The notes under the pieces: model-generated | Told to the model about the DNA's origin: nothing | What the model saw: the letters and a program-made list of their open reading frames with translations, nothing else | Database searches by the model: none | Position numbers and translations under genes: made by a program | NCBI RefSeq assembly: GCF_003555545.1 | Contig: NZ_CP032157.1 | Coordinates: 4,964,546 to 5,028,545 of the forward strand | DNA: 64,000 bases | From: Paraflavitalea soli | GTDB taxonomy: Bacteria; Bacteroidota; Bacteroidia; Chitinophagales; Chitinophagaceae | Direction: 5' to 3' | In this document: positions 1 through 9,092 of the stretch, in pieces | Layout: each line of letters begins with the position of its first letter | Numbering within the stretch: the first letter of the stretch is position 1

Positions 1-2
1 CA

Positions 3-1622
3 CAGATCGTAGGCCGCGACTATGTAAGCGGCGCTATGGAAAATACGACGGCTACGCTGCACCAGGAAAGTGCGCAACAAGATGCGCGTGAACTGGTGGA
101 CGGCAATGGCTGGGAAAGCACTATTGCGCACGAACTGTTTCACCAATGGTTTGGCGACTATGTAACATCTGAGAGCTGGAGCAACCTGACGCTGAACGAA
201 TCTTTCGCTAATTATAGTGAAACGCTGTGGGATGAATATAAATATGGTAAAGATGCGGGGGATGCGCAGAACTATACTGATATGACGGGTTACCTGCAAA
301 GCGGCAGTGATAAGAAAGACCTGGTACGTTTCTATTATACGGACAAGGAAGCGATGTTTGATGCGGTGAGCTATAATAAAGGTGGCCGCATTTTGCATAT
401 GCTGCGCAGCTATGTTGGGGACAGCGCCTTCTTTAAAGCGCTGAACCTGTACCTGACCACCAATAAGTTCAAAGCAGCTGAAGCGCATCACCTGCGCCTG
501 GCTTTTGAAGAAGTAACGGGTAAGGACCTGAACTGGTTCTGGAACCAATGGTATTATGGATCGGGCCATCCCAAACTGGCAATTGATTATGTGTATGATG
601 ATGCCGCCAAAAAGGTGCAAGTGATCGTGAAGCAAACGCAGTCTGGCGACAAGGTATTCAAACTGCCGATCGCTATTGATATCTATAATGGCGCCACCAA
701 GGTGCGTAATAAGGTATGGATAGAGAATAAGGTTGATACTTTCACCTTTAGCTATACCAGCAAACCAGACCTGGTGAATGTAGACGGAGACAAAACGCTG
801 CTGGCAGAAAAGAAAGACAGCAAGACGATGGACAATTATGTACACCAGTACAAATACGCCGGCCAGTACCTGGATCGCCGGGAAGCGGTGGAGTATGCTT
901 CGCAGAATCAAACAGACCCCAAAGCCATCGCTTTGTTGACCGAGGCATTGAAGGATAAATACTATGGTATCCGCGGTCTGGCGCTGAATCGCCTGAACCT
1001 AAAAAACCAGGGTAATAAGAAAGAGTTTGAGCCGCTGATCGCTGCTATTGCCAAAAATGACCCCAAATCAACTGTACGGGCTACTGCCTTGACGGCTTTG
1101 TCCAATTATGAGACTCCTGCCTATAAGGAGCTGTTTATAAAAAGTGTAAATGATTCTTCCTATACGGTAGCAGGTAATGCACTGGAAGCGCTGGCCAAAA
1201 TAGACAGTGCAGCTGCTTTCACGGAAGCCAAGCGTCTTGCCACACAACCCACCAAGGGAGCCCTGGTAGGCGCAGTGATGAAAACGATGATCAAATCGGG
1301 TGATGAAGGCAGCTTCAGCACGATCGCAAAAGCTGTGGGTGATATGCCTTTGTCGCAAGCTAAATTTAACCTGTTGCCTTCTTTCAGCGATTTCCTGGCG
1401 AAGGTGAGCAATACGGATAACCTGAAGAAAGGTGTTGACATCATTGTAGACTTCCGCGAGCAAACGAAGAACTTTGGCCTGGAACCAGTGGTGAATGGCT
1501 GGCTGAAAGGTATCGTTACCAAAAAAGAAGCGGCTAAAGCTATTGCTGCTGACAAATCATCCCTGCAGGCGCAGATCGATTATGTGAAGGAGAAACTGGG
1601 TGGAGAGAAAGCGGGATTTTAA
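3..1622 (+). CDS. M1 family aminopeptidase, 3' part (5' end outside window)
   Basis: Zinc-dependent aminopeptidase of the M1 (gluzincin) family, which removes N-terminal residues from peptides. The reading frame is open from the window edge, so the true start lies to the left. The substrate-binding GAMEN motif is at 30-44. The zinc site HELFH is at 129-143, with the third ligand Glu (LNESFANY) 19 residues after the second His, the canonical HEXXH-X18-E spacing. After the catalytic domain, about 270 residues look like helical HEAT/ARM-type repeats, as in M1 enzymes with long C-terminal domains. A strong hairpin terminator follows at 1652. The family call is certain; the substrate and cellular location cannot be told because the N-terminus is missing. 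Confidence 0.93.
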   Translation, partial: QIVGRDYVSGAMENTTATLHQESAQQDARELVDGNGWESTIAHELFHQWFGDYVTSESWSNLTLNESFANYSETLWDEYKYGKDAGDAQNYTDMTGYLQSGSDKKDLVRFYYTDKEAMFDAVSYNKGGRILHMLRSYVGDSAFFKALNLYLTTNKFKAAEAHHLRLAFEEVTGKDLNWFWNQWYYGSGHPKLAIDYVYDDAAKKVQVIVKQTQSGDKVFKLPIAIDIYNGATKVRNKVWIENKVDTFTFSYTSKPDLVNVDGDKTLLAEKKDSKTMDNYVHQYKYAGQYLDRREAVEYASQNQTDPKAIALLTEALKDKYYGIRGLALNRLNLKNQGNKKEFEPLIAAIAKNDPKSTVRATALTALSNYETPAYKELFIKSVNDSSYTVAGNALEALAKIDSAAAFTEAKRLATQPTKGALVGAVMKTMIKSGDEGSFSTIAKAVGDMPLSQAKFNLLPSFSDFLAKVSNTDNLKKGVDIIVDFREQTKNFGLEPVVNGWLKGIVTKKEAAKAIAADKSSLQAQIDYVKEKLGGEKAGF

Positions 1623-1624
1623 GC

Positions 1625-1652
1625 ATTACTGATAATTAATTATTGATTATTG
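1625..1652. repeat. 7-bp-period tandem array (ATTACTG/ATTATTG units)
   Basis: Four consecutive 7-bp units (ATTACTG, ATAATTA, ATTATTG, ATTATTG) sit between the aminopeptidase stop codon and its terminator. A related array with the same units lies at 42412. This is a member of the heptamer-period family described in the findings. Confidence 0.6.
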
Positions 1653-1681
1653 GGTCGCTGAGTTTTCAGCGACCCTTTTTT
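1652..1681 (+). terminator. Rho-independent terminator of the aminopeptidase gene
   Basis: GGGTCGCTGA pairs perfectly with TCAGCGACCC across a 4-nt loop and is followed by a run of T. It lies 30 bp after the stop codon. Confidence 0.9.
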
Positions 1682-1690
1682 ATGTCTGTA

Positions 1691-3466
1691 TTATCGCTCG
1701 TTGATGAGTTGCAGGGCTTTGTTAAGCAGCAGGTCTTCTCCGGTCAATATCTCTTTCATGGTTGGGTAAATGGGCTTATCGATCCTCACCCCTACCCGCT
1801 GGGCCTGGCCGCCATCGGGATAAAAGATAGCATTGCCGGTGAAGGGGATGGCATAATTGCCGGGAAGGTTCATTTTCTTATAATCTCCGTCGGCCCCGGC
1901 GGTCTGCTGGCCAATGGTAATGCTGTTGGGAAACAGTTTTTGCAGGTTCATGGTATGCCACTCGCTCATGCTGCGGGTAACAGGGTTGACGATGATGAAC
2001 ACTTTTCCTTTGTAGGGAAAGTTTTCGGGAGTTACGCCAGGCGGAAAATAATCGTTGGTATGCTTCAGGGGAGTATAGGTGCCCGCGTATTGCTTGTTAA
2101 CCTCATAATACCAGCCATAGATATTGGTTTTTTTCCCAAACTTCTTATACAGATAGGTAAAGGCAAATCCGGGCCAGTCGGGGTAATCGCGCATATCGAA
2201 GATGAGGGCCTTGCTTTGGGCCATCAGGGCAAGGAGGGAATCCATGACGGCATCCACGCGCTCATCAGGAACATGTTCTATAAAACGAAAGGTATTGTTG
2301 ATGTTGAAGTAAACAACGCCGCTATCGAGATAGGTGAACTGGTCATCCTGCCTTTTGAGGCTGGGTTTGGCATTGAAATATTTGCCAAGCCGGCGCACGA
2401 GGGCGGTATCCCTGGCTTGAAAGAGGGTCAATTCGGATGAGCTAGTCCTGCCTGCCCTATCCACCTGGATGGAGATGGATGGTTTGTCGGCTGCAAAGAG
2501 AAAATTGTCACTATATTTTCCGAGGCGATACCAGAGCACGTTGGTATTGGATGCGGACAGGAGTCGTGATAGCTCCCTGATCTTTTCCGCAATGCTGATA
2601 CCATCGAGGGAGGTGATCAGGTCGCCTTTTTGAATACCTGCTCTACTGCAAAGCTCCTCGATGATGATGCCTGTAACGAGGATCTTATTGTCGAAAAGCT
2701 GGTATTCGAATGGTGGATAGAAAGTATTCCTGAATATACGCCTCCTGTTCTTCATGTCTTCATTGAAATACCAGGCATGGGTATCATTGAAGGTGGCTGT
2801 AATATTGAGCAGGAGTTTCTCGTATTGTAAGCGGGAATCGCAATTGGTAAATAAGGTAATGAAGTGCAGGAGAACGGTATTCCAATTGCTGTCCATGATA
2901 TACTTATGGGGGAAGAGGTAGTCAACGGCGCCTTGTATTTTGGCCAATGCCAGCATCCGGTATTCATAGGGGATGTTGAGGGTATCGGCAAACGGGTAAG
3001 CGGGTTCATGGGGAACATCGGTAGTATAGTTTTTTTCGGGCAGGTAATAATGGCCGGTATCGGTGTAGCGGTGAATGAAAACCTGCCGGAACTGCTTTTT
3101 TATGGCGGGAGTAAGGAAGGGATCGCTGGTGCACCAGGCGGTGTCCAGGTTCTGCTTCATTATTTTTTCTGGTGAGAGAGACAATGAGCTGGCGGCATCT
3201 ACCGAAGGGAGTTTGGGTAGTGCGCCGGTCATCTGGTGCAGTACTTTGTTAAAGCTCTTGTTGTCTTTGGCCTTACTGAGGAGGGGCCAATAGCAGAGAA
3301 AAAAGGAATCGGCCTGCACTTTACCGGTGGCTATGCCGGGATGGTAATATTTGAGGTAGTTCCAGGTCTTGAAGAAATAGTACTTTTTCTTTGTTTCGAA
3401 ATCGGATTGACTGAAAAGACTGGTTGCAAACAATAAACAGCAGGATACGAGCAGGATGGTACGCAT
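1691..3466 (-). CDS. S41 family (C-terminal processing type) peptidase, exported
   Basis: 591-residue serine peptidase of the S41/CtpA type. A signal peptide is visible (MRTILLVSCCLLFATSLFSQ). A PDZ-like segment is centred near residues 265-300 (ICSRAGIQKGDLITSLDG). The C-terminal catalytic domain carries the nucleophile region RSMSEW (Ser about 499-501), followed by GQQTAGADGD and YPDGGQAQRVGVRIDKPIYP, typical of tail-specific proteases. The N-terminal part resembles Bacteroidota S41 proteins that act in the periplasm or at the outer membrane. The nearest genes are the LemA/TPM operon upstream and a convergent aminopeptidase downstream. The family is clear; the substrate is unknown. Confidence 0.85.
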   Translation of the reverse strand: MRTILLVSCCLLFATSLFSQSDFETKKKYYFFKTWNYLKYYHPGIATGKVQADSFFLCYWPLLSKAKDNKSFNKVLHQMTGALPKLPSVDAASSLSLSPEKIMKQNLDTAWCTSDPFLTPAIKKQFRQVFIHRYTDTGHYYLPEKNYTTDVPHEPAYPFADTLNIPYEYRMLALAKIQGAVDYLFPHKYIMDSNWNTVLLHFITLFTNCDSRLQYEKLLLNITATFNDTHAWYFNEDMKNRRRIFRNTFYPPFEYQLFDNKILVTGIIIEELCSRAGIQKGDLITSLDGISIAEKIRELSRLLSASNTNVLWYRLGKYSDNFLFAADKPSISIQVDRAGRTSSSELTLFQARDTALVRRLGKYFNAKPSLKRQDDQFTYLDSGVVYFNINNTFRFIEHVPDERVDAVMDSLLALMAQSKALIFDMRDYPDWPGFAFTYLYKKFGKKTNIYGWYYEVNKQYAGTYTPLKHTNDYFPPGVTPENFPYKGKVFIIVNPVTRSMSEWHTMNLQKLFPNSITIGQQTAGADGDYKKMNLPGNYAIPFTGNAIFYPDGGQAQRVGVRIDKPIYPTMKEILTGEDLLLNKALQLINER

Positions 3467-3499
3467 AGTTGTGGTCAGGTGCTTTTTTTAAGCGTGGTA

Positions 3500-3536
3500 A
3501 AGATAAATGGCCCTTACCGGTGAAGCAAGGGCCATT
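3500..3536 (-). terminator. Hairpin terminator after the TPM-domain gene
   Basis: AATGGCCCTT (3506) pairs with AAGGGCCATT (ends 3536). On the minus strand the stem is followed by TTATCTTTACC, a modest U-tract. It lies 40 bp after the stop of the gene at 3579. Confidence 0.6.
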
Positions 3537-3578
3537 GAGTATATTGATTGGCAATTTGTATTATCGGGACTGGAAATG

Positions 3579-4379
3579 TTACCAGCTTCCGCTGGCGCCG
3601 CCTCCGCCACTGCTTCCGCCGCCGAAGCCGCCAAAGCCACCACCTCCACCGCCGGACCAGCCTCCTCCTCCTCCGCCGCCACCGCCTCTTCCGCCACCCA
3701 GCAAGCTGCCGATGATAAAAGGGGTCAGTACATCTCCATAACCCCTGCGGCTCATGTAGCCACCGCCTCCCCCACCGCCGCCACGACCGCGACCTGCAAA
3801 GATGGCAATGATGATGATGATCACAATGCCACCAATGATATTACCGAATCCGTTGCCTTTGGATTTGCGTTTGCCATAACCGTCCGGTGCTTTGTATTCG
3901 CCCTGGGCGGCCTGTATGAGTGATTGGGTGGCTTTGTCCAATCCCTCATAATAATCGCCGGACCGGAAATTAGGAGCAATATCATTGCGGATGATCTGAT
4001 TGGCGGTGATATCGGGTATGGCGCCTTCCAGGCCATACCCCACTTCTATGCGGATCTGCTTGTCGTCGATTGCAGCGAGGATAAGTACACCATTATTGGT
4101 TTTCTTATTGCCGATGCCCCAGCTACGATAGATGGACAATGCCGTTTCCTCAATTGGCCTGCCGTCGAGGGTCTTAACCAATACAATAGCGATCTGGGTG
4201 GAAGTACTATCATCATATGCTACGAGCTTACGTTCCAATTGCTGGGCAGCAGCTGGATCCAATAGGCCGGCATGATCATTAACAAGTTTTGTGGGCTTGT
4301 TTTTGATGATGTCATCAATGTTCTGACCATAGGTGACTACGGATAACAGTACAAAGAATATAGCTACCAGTCTTTTCAT
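3579..4379 (-). CDS. TPM-domain membrane protein with poly-glycine tail (YgcG-like)
   Basis: 266-residue protein: signal peptide 1-18, TPM domain about 32-155 (KLVNDHAGLL, then NNGVLILAAIDDKQIRIEVGYGLEG), a transmembrane helix at 181-196 and a Gly-rich tail (198-266) ending GGGGASGSW. This order matches YgcG/MOLO1-like TPM proteins. In plants and bacteria TPM domains have been linked to membrane-protein turnover or phosphatase-like activity, but no specific function can be assigned here. It is the last gene of a LemA-TPM-TPM operon, 45 bp after the preceding gene. The glycine tail is encoded by GGN-rich DNA, so the opposite strand shows a spurious Pro-rich frame. Confidence 0.88.
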   Translation of the reverse strand: MKRLVAIFFVLLSVVTYGQNIDDIIKNKPTKLVNDHAGLLDPAAAQQLERKLVAYDDSTSTQIAIVLVKTLDGRPIEETALSIYRSWGIGNKKTNNGVLILAAIDDKQIRIEVGYGLEGAIPDITANQIIRNDIAPNFRSGDYYEGLDKATQSLIQAAQGEYKAPDGYGKRKSKGNGFGNIIGGIVIIIIIAIFAGRGRGGGGGGGGYMSRRGYGDVLTPFIIGSLLGGGRGGGGGGGGGWSGGGGGGFGGFGGGSSGGGGASGSW

Positions 4380-4424
4380 CCGTTCGTTGTTATTTTATAT
4401 TGGCCGGTTGTTCTGTGATCAGCT

Positions 4425-4886
4425 TCAGCTTCCGAAAATGATCTCATCCGGTAGTTCATTTTTATCTGTTTCCCGGTTGAAGGGGAAGTGAAACTGTAAG
4501 GCAATACCCACATCTTTGACCACCTGTGTCACCGCATCTGCATAATGGTTTTGGGCAAAGTGCCTTTTCATTGCCTGCACTTCCTTATTCCAGAACTCAT
4601 TGCCTACTTTTTCATGTATCGCCTGGTCGGCAAAAACTGCAAACTGGTGATCGCGCACAGCTACATACACGAGTACGGCATTGCGATCCTGGGTATAATC
4701 CATCTTCAGGTTCCAGAACAGTTCTGCTGCCCTATCGAGGGGATCCACAAAGCGGCAACGGCTTTCTATGAATACGCGAACTTCACCACTGGTGGTCAGT
4801 TCTGCCTCCTGAATAGCCTTAACAACCTGCTTCTTTTCTTCTTCGGAGAAGAATTCGCTTTTTCGGGTGAATGGAAAAAGTGCCAT
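4425..4886 (-). CDS. Cytoplasmic-type TPM-domain protein
   Basis: 153-residue protein consisting almost entirely of a TPM domain (LTTSGEVRVFIES near 31-43, then RNAVLVYVAVRDHQFAVFAD near 73-92), with no signal peptide or membrane helix. It sits between lemA (18 bp upstream) and the membrane-bound TPM gene (45 bp downstream) in one minus-strand operon. LemA followed by two TPM genes is a recurrent Bacteroidota arrangement, which suggests that the three proteins act together at the inner membrane. The biochemical role is unknown. Confidence 0.85.
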   Translation of the reverse strand: MALFPFTRKSEFFSEEEKKQVVKAIQEAELTTSGEVRVFIESRCRFVDPLDRAAELFWNLKMDYTQDRNAVLVYVAVRDHQFAVFADQAIHEKVGNEFWNKEVQAMKRHFAQNHYADAVTQVVKDVGIALQFHFPFNRETDKNELPDEIIFGS

Positions 4887-4904
4887 GAGGGTATAAGGCT
4901 TAGT

Positions 4905-5495
4905 TTAGAATTTTACTTCCGGTGCTCTTTCAGCTCCTGGATCAGCTTTAAAGCTGTCACGTACTCTGAATCCAAACATGCCTGCAAAGAGGTTGTTGGG
5001 GAATCTACGTACAGTGGAGTTGTAACCTTGTACAGCAGTATTAAAATCATTGCGTGAAACTTTAATACGGTTTTCGGTTCCTTCCAGTTGTTTTTGGAGG
5101 TCCTGGAAATTCTGGTTGGCTTTCAGATCGGGATATTTTTCGACAGTCACCAATAAACGGCTAAGGGCACCGCTTAATTCACCTTGTGCCTGTTGAAACT
5201 GGGCCATTTTCTCAGGTGTAAGGTCACCGGCATTGATATTAACAGAAGTAGCTTTTGAACGGGCTTCTATTACTTTGGTCAGGGTTTCTGTCTCAAAGTT
5301 GGCAGCGCCTTTTACTGTATTCACCAGGTTGGGAATCAGATCGGACCTGCGTTGGTAGTCACTTTGTACATTGCCCCATTTTGCTTTTACATCTTCGTCA
5401 AGGTTTACCATTTTGTTGTAGCCACTGCATCCACAACCACCGAGGATGAGAATGAATAGAACAACAACGATCAGAACGAGATTACGCGACTTCAT
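4905..5495 (-). CDS. lemA: LemA family protein
   Basis: 196-residue LemA protein with a short N-terminus, one membrane helix (residues 6-20, LVLIVVVLFILILGG) and a long helical domain. Conserved LemA signatures are NLVNTVKGAANFE, AQGELSGALSRLLVTVEKYPDLKANQNF and YNSTVRRFPNNLFAGMFGF, all in the expected order, and the length is normal. It is the first gene of the LemA-TPM-TPM operon. Adjacent Cys residues at the end of the hydrophobic stretch (GGCGCSG) could be a lipobox; alternatively this is the usual LemA membrane anchor. The function of the family is not settled. Confidence 0.92.
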   Translation of the reverse strand: MKSRNLVLIVVVLFILILGGCGCSGYNKMVNLDEDVKAKWGNVQSDYQRRSDLIPNLVNTVKGAANFETETLTKVIEARSKATSVNINAGDLTPEKMAQFQQAQGELSGALSRLLVTVEKYPDLKANQNFQDLQKQLEGTENRIKVSRNDFNTAVQGYNSTVRRFPNNLFAGMFGFRVRDSFKADPGAERAPEVKF

Positions 5496-5643
5496 TTGTT
5501 TAAGATTTGATTACGTATTAAAATTAACGCTTTTGCAATACAGGGCCTATAAATTTTATTGTGTAATTCAACGCTTTATACGCCCCAACCCTTCGGGGCA
5601 TGGTTTTCGTATTCATTAGTGTATACCTGCTAAAATATATTAC

Positions 5644-6723
5644 ATGAAAAACCTTATTTTTTCCCTTTGCCTGTCTGTTGCCTGTATGGCCTGCAAAAAA
5701 GACGATAAGGATGCAACACCTGTTGATATCAGTGACCGTGTTTTAACAGAAAACCTTACACAACCCTGGGAGATCATCTGGGGTCCGGATGATTTTATCT
5801 GGATGACAGAACGAGGCGGCCGCGTGAGCCGTGTAAACCCGGCATCGGGCGCGGTTACACCCCTGATCACGATCAGTGAGGTAAGCAGCCAGGGAGAGGG
5901 TGGCCTGCTCGGCATGGCATTACACCCTTCCTTCAACACTACGCCACAGGTGTATGTAGCTTACAATTACAACAGTGGCGGGAACTACCGGGAAAAGATC
6001 GTGCGGTATCAATACAATGGCACTACGCTCACCAACCCGGTTATTATTATAGACAATATTGCCGCTTCCAATATTCATAACGGATGTCGGCTGTTAATTG
6101 TTGGCGATAAGCTGTTCATCAGTACGGGTGATGCGGCCAACCAATCCTTGCCGCAAAATACAGGTGTGGTAAATGGCAAGATACTCCGGTTAAACCTGGA
6201 TGGCTCGATTCCCGGCGACAACCCAATAGCCGGCAACCCGGTGTGGAGTTATGGACACCGCAATGCGCAGGGCCTGGTATACGCCAATAATAAACTGTAT
6301 AGTTCGGAACATGGTCCGGACTCAGATGATGAAGTGAACATTATTGAGAAAGGCAGGAACTATGGCTGGCCGGATGTGAAAGGTTTTTGTGAAGGCAGTG
6401 AACAGAACTTTTGTTCTACGAACAATGTAAAAGAACCCTTAAAAGCCTGGACACCTACGATCGCGGTAAGTGGCATGGATTATTACGACAAGGACCTGAT
6501 CCCGCAATGGAAGAATTCACTGCTGGTAGCTACGTTGAAAAACAGCCGGCTGGTGCAATTGCAGCTCAACAATGGGCATGATGGTATTGCAGCAACAAAT
6601 GATTTTTTAACGAATAAGTATGGCAGGATGCGGGATGTATGTATTGCTCCCGACGGAAAGGTATATGTGTGTACGGGCAATGGCAACAATGATAAAATTG
6701 TAGAGATCTCTACAACAGACTAG
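5644..6723 (+). CDS. PQQ-dependent sugar dehydrogenase-like lipoprotein (soluble GDH/HHIP-like beta-propeller)
   Basis: 359-residue protein with a lipoprotein signal (LSVACMACKKDD, lipid-modified Cys near 17) and the blades of the GSDH/HHIP propeller: LTQPWEIIWGPDDFIWMTER at the start, GEGGLLGMALHP, then YGHRNAQGL and SSEHGPDSDDEVNIIEKGRNYGWP, the motifs for PQQ and calcium binding in soluble aldose dehydrogenases. Predicted role: periplasmic or surface oxidation of sugars. It starts 148 bp from the divergent lemA operon. Its last 14 bp overlap tail-to-tail with the 3' end of the histidine kinase gene on the other strand. Confidence 0.88.
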   Translation: MKNLIFSLCLSVACMACKKDDKDATPVDISDRVLTENLTQPWEIIWGPDDFIWMTERGGRVSRVNPASGAVTPLITISEVSSQGEGGLLGMALHPSFNTTPQVYVAYNYNSGGNYREKIVRYQYNGTTLTNPVIIIDNIAASNIHNGCRLLIVGDKLFISTGDAANQSLPQNTGVVNGKILRLNLDGSIPGDNPIAGNPVWSYGHRNAQGLVYANNKLYSSEHGPDSDDEVNIIEKGRNYGWPDVKGFCEGSEQNFCSTNNVKEPLKAWTPTIAVSGMDYYDKDLIPQWKNSLLVATLKNSRLVQLQLNNGHDGIAATNDFLTNKYGRMRDVCIAPDGKVYVCTGNGNNDKIVEISTTD

Positions 6724-8944
6724 GCAGGAAGCGCAAGGTGATGGTAGTACCGGCCTGTGGCGCTGACTGGATATTGAGTGTGGCGCCCAACGCTGTTGAT
6801 CTTTCACGCATACTTCTAAGACCATTGGTAGAAGTGACACGGCCAGTATCAAATCCTTTGCCATTATCGCTGACGGTCAATTGCAGGCTGTTGTTTTGCC
6901 GGCTTAGCCGGATAGCAACGGTAGTAGCCTGTGCATACTTGGCGGCATTATTGACTGCCTCCTTGAACACAAGAAAGAAATCACGCCGCTGTTCCATCGC
7001 CAGGGTTTGCTGCAGGATGTCATTATCCACATCAAAAACAACGTCAATGTTCTTGCATTCGAGGGTATGGTTTACATATTCCCGCATGCGGACCACCATA
7101 TTTTCGAGCTTATCGTTATCGGGCCGAATGGTCCATACAATATCACTCATGGCCTGTTGTATCTGCTGTGATTGTTCGGTGATGTTTTCGAGGATGGTAG
7201 CTGATTTATTGATATCGCGGGACAGGTTGTTCTGCGACACTTTTGACAGGATATTAATACTGGTGAGGGTAGAACCAATATCATCGTGAAGATCGCGGGC
7301 AATATCGTTGCGGATCTTCTCCAATTCTTTTTGTTGCTCCAACTTTTTCTTAAGCTGGTAACGATTGAACAGCATGACTACGAGCGACAGCAGGAGTATG
7401 GTGCCTATGATCCAGGCGTTGCGTAACTGGGCCTGTGCGCGAAGCTCGTGTGCCTGTAAGCTTTTTTCCTTTTCAGCGAGCTGCAGTTTTTGCTCTTTGG
7501 CCTGTGAAAGGAGTAATTGTTTTTCGAGCTCTTCATCCTGCCGTTTTATTTTGAGTTCCTGCAATTGCTTTGACTGGACCAGCAGGTCAATTTCATTTTG
7601 CTTCCGTTTTGCCTCTTCCCTGTTGCCGGCAATAACGGCTTTTTGTTTCTCCAGCTCCAACTTGCGGATCTTCTGTTCTGCATTGAGTGTTGCTATGGAC
7701 TGGTCTTTCTTTTCTGTCTCGTATTTTGTTTGCAGCTCGGCGATATTGGTTTGGGTAGCTTCATTGACGATGCTGTCTTTGTACAGGTGGTATTTTTTTA
7801 ATTCCTCATAGGCATTTGTAAAATCGCCCTGGTTTTTATAGTAGGCAGCTTTGCTGCCGTAGAAATCGCGCCAGAGGGTTTTGTTATTGAGTTGGGCAGA
7901 AATGTAATAAGATTCCTTAAAATAAGCCATTGCAGCAGTGGTATCTTTCAGGTCACCACATAGTAAGGCAGCCCACCTGGTCTTATTGGCCAGGCCGAGT
8001 TTATCATTCATTTCCCTGCAAATGGCAATGGATTTTTTAATGTATTCGAGGGCATCCACTTTTCTTTTCTGCATGTTCATCAGTACGGACATGTTGTCGT
8101 AACCGGGTACCAATCTTGCTTTTACGCCGGTCTTTTCTGCATACCGGGTAGAGATCTCCTGGTATTTGATGGCGGAGTCGATCGACTGCTGTCTTAAGAA
8201 CAGGGAAAGGTTGGCATAGGAAGTAGCCAGGCCGGCTATATCGCCCACTTTCTCGCGCATGGCAATGGTCTGCCTGGTATACCGGATGGCCTCTACAGAT
8301 CTGCCCAGGCCATGGTAAACGGCCGCGAGGTTGCTGGTAGCAGTGGCCATGCCCGACAGGTCCTGCACCTGGTCATACACGCGTATTGCTTTCAGTATCC
8401 AATGTGCCTGTTTTTCCAATTCGCCCTGCACACCAAACATGTACCCCATGTCATTGTACACAAGACCTGTATATCCGGATATATTCTTTTCAAAGTATAA
8501 TGCCAGGGCTTTATGGAAGAGTTTTTCAGCATCGGCGTGCTGTTCGTTATACATCAGGCTTTGCCCCTGCTGATAAAAAGCCAATGCCAGCATAAAGCTA
8601 TCCTTTAACCGGGTGGCAATCTGAATACCTTCATTGACCAGGTGATCAATTTTACCGGTAGTGGATTGTTGTATGGTGATATCGGCCTCTTTGAGACGGG
8701 CAAAACCTTCGCCGCGCAGCATCTTCTTTTCTTTGCTCCATTGGAGGGCCTGTTGGGTAAAGCGCATGGCATTGTCCAGGGAGCCGGTAACGGCTTCTTC
8801 ATCAGCCGAAGCCAGGAGTTTGTAGATCTTTATGGAATCGGCTTTTGAGTAAGATTGTGCATGGGCTGCCGGTATACCGAATAGTACCAGGAGCAGCATG
8901 GTGAAGGCTGTTGTTGAAAAGGGAAAGTGGGTGGTTATTGACAT
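6710..8944 (-). CDS. TPR-containing sensor histidine kinase (NarX/DesK-like), orphan
   Basis: 744-residue kinase: signal peptide (to about residue 30, PAAHAQ), tetratricopeptide repeats about 40-400, a long coiled coil, one membrane helix (NAWIIGTILLLSLVVMLF), a dimerisation/phosphoacceptor box with ARDLHDDIGSTL (His near 550), and a HATPase_c domain with DNGKGFDTG and NGLRSMRER. This is the common Bacteroidota design in which periplasmic TPRs are linked to a cytoplasmic kinase. No response regulator lies next to it; the closest NarL-type regulator in the window is at 31483, paired with a similar kinase. The target is unknown. Confidence 0.9.
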   Translation of the reverse strand: MSITTHFPFSTTAFTMLLLVLFGIPAAHAQSYSKADSIKIYKLLASADEEAVTGSLDNAMRFTQQALQWSKEKKMLRGEGFARLKEADITIQQSTTGKIDHLVNEGIQIATRLKDSFMLALAFYQQGQSLMYNEQHADAEKLFHKALALYFEKNISGYTGLVYNDMGYMFGVQGELEKQAHWILKAIRVYDQVQDLSGMATATSNLAAVYHGLGRSVEAIRYTRQTIAMREKVGDIAGLATSYANLSLFLRQQSIDSAIKYQEISTRYAEKTGVKARLVPGYDNMSVLMNMQKRKVDALEYIKKSIAICREMNDKLGLANKTRWAALLCGDLKDTTAAMAYFKESYYISAQLNNKTLWRDFYGSKAAYYKNQGDFTNAYEELKKYHLYKDSIVNEATQTNIAELQTKYETEKKDQSIATLNAEQKIRKLELEKQKAVIAGNREEAKRKQNEIDLLVQSKQLQELKIKRQDEELEKQLLLSQAKEQKLQLAEKEKSLQAHELRAQAQLRNAWIIGTILLLSLVVMLFNRYQLKKKLEQQKELEKIRNDIARDLHDDIGSTLTSINILSKVSQNNLSRDINKSATILENITEQSQQIQQAMSDIVWTIRPDNDKLENMVVRMREYVNHTLECKNIDVVFDVDNDILQQTLAMEQRRDFFLVFKEAVNNAAKYAQATTVAIRLSRQNNSLQLTVSDNGKGFDTGRVTSTNGLRSMRERSTALGATLNIQSAPQAGTTITLRFLPSLL

Positions 8945-9033
8945 AGCTCAAATACCCCTAAAAAGTACGAAAAAGATTCGGGTTTGGACGGGTTTAGCTC
9001 ATTAATGACCGTTACCGGGCATGATCCGGGCAA

Positions 9034-9070
9034 CAAAAAGGGCCGGCACCTCTTTTGAAAGTGCCAGCCC
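9034..9070 (-). terminator. Rho-independent terminator after pgk
   Basis: On the minus strand GGGCTGGCAC pairs with GTGCCGGCCC (one G-U) and is followed by TTTTTGTTG. It closes the gap-pgk transcription unit. Confidence 0.9.
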
Positions 9071-9092
9071 CCTTACTATATGATCTCTTTTA

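Noticed and set aside
3469-3923. Pro-rich and Ala-rich frames opposite the TPM gene
   Set aside because: Shadows of the poly-glycine tail.
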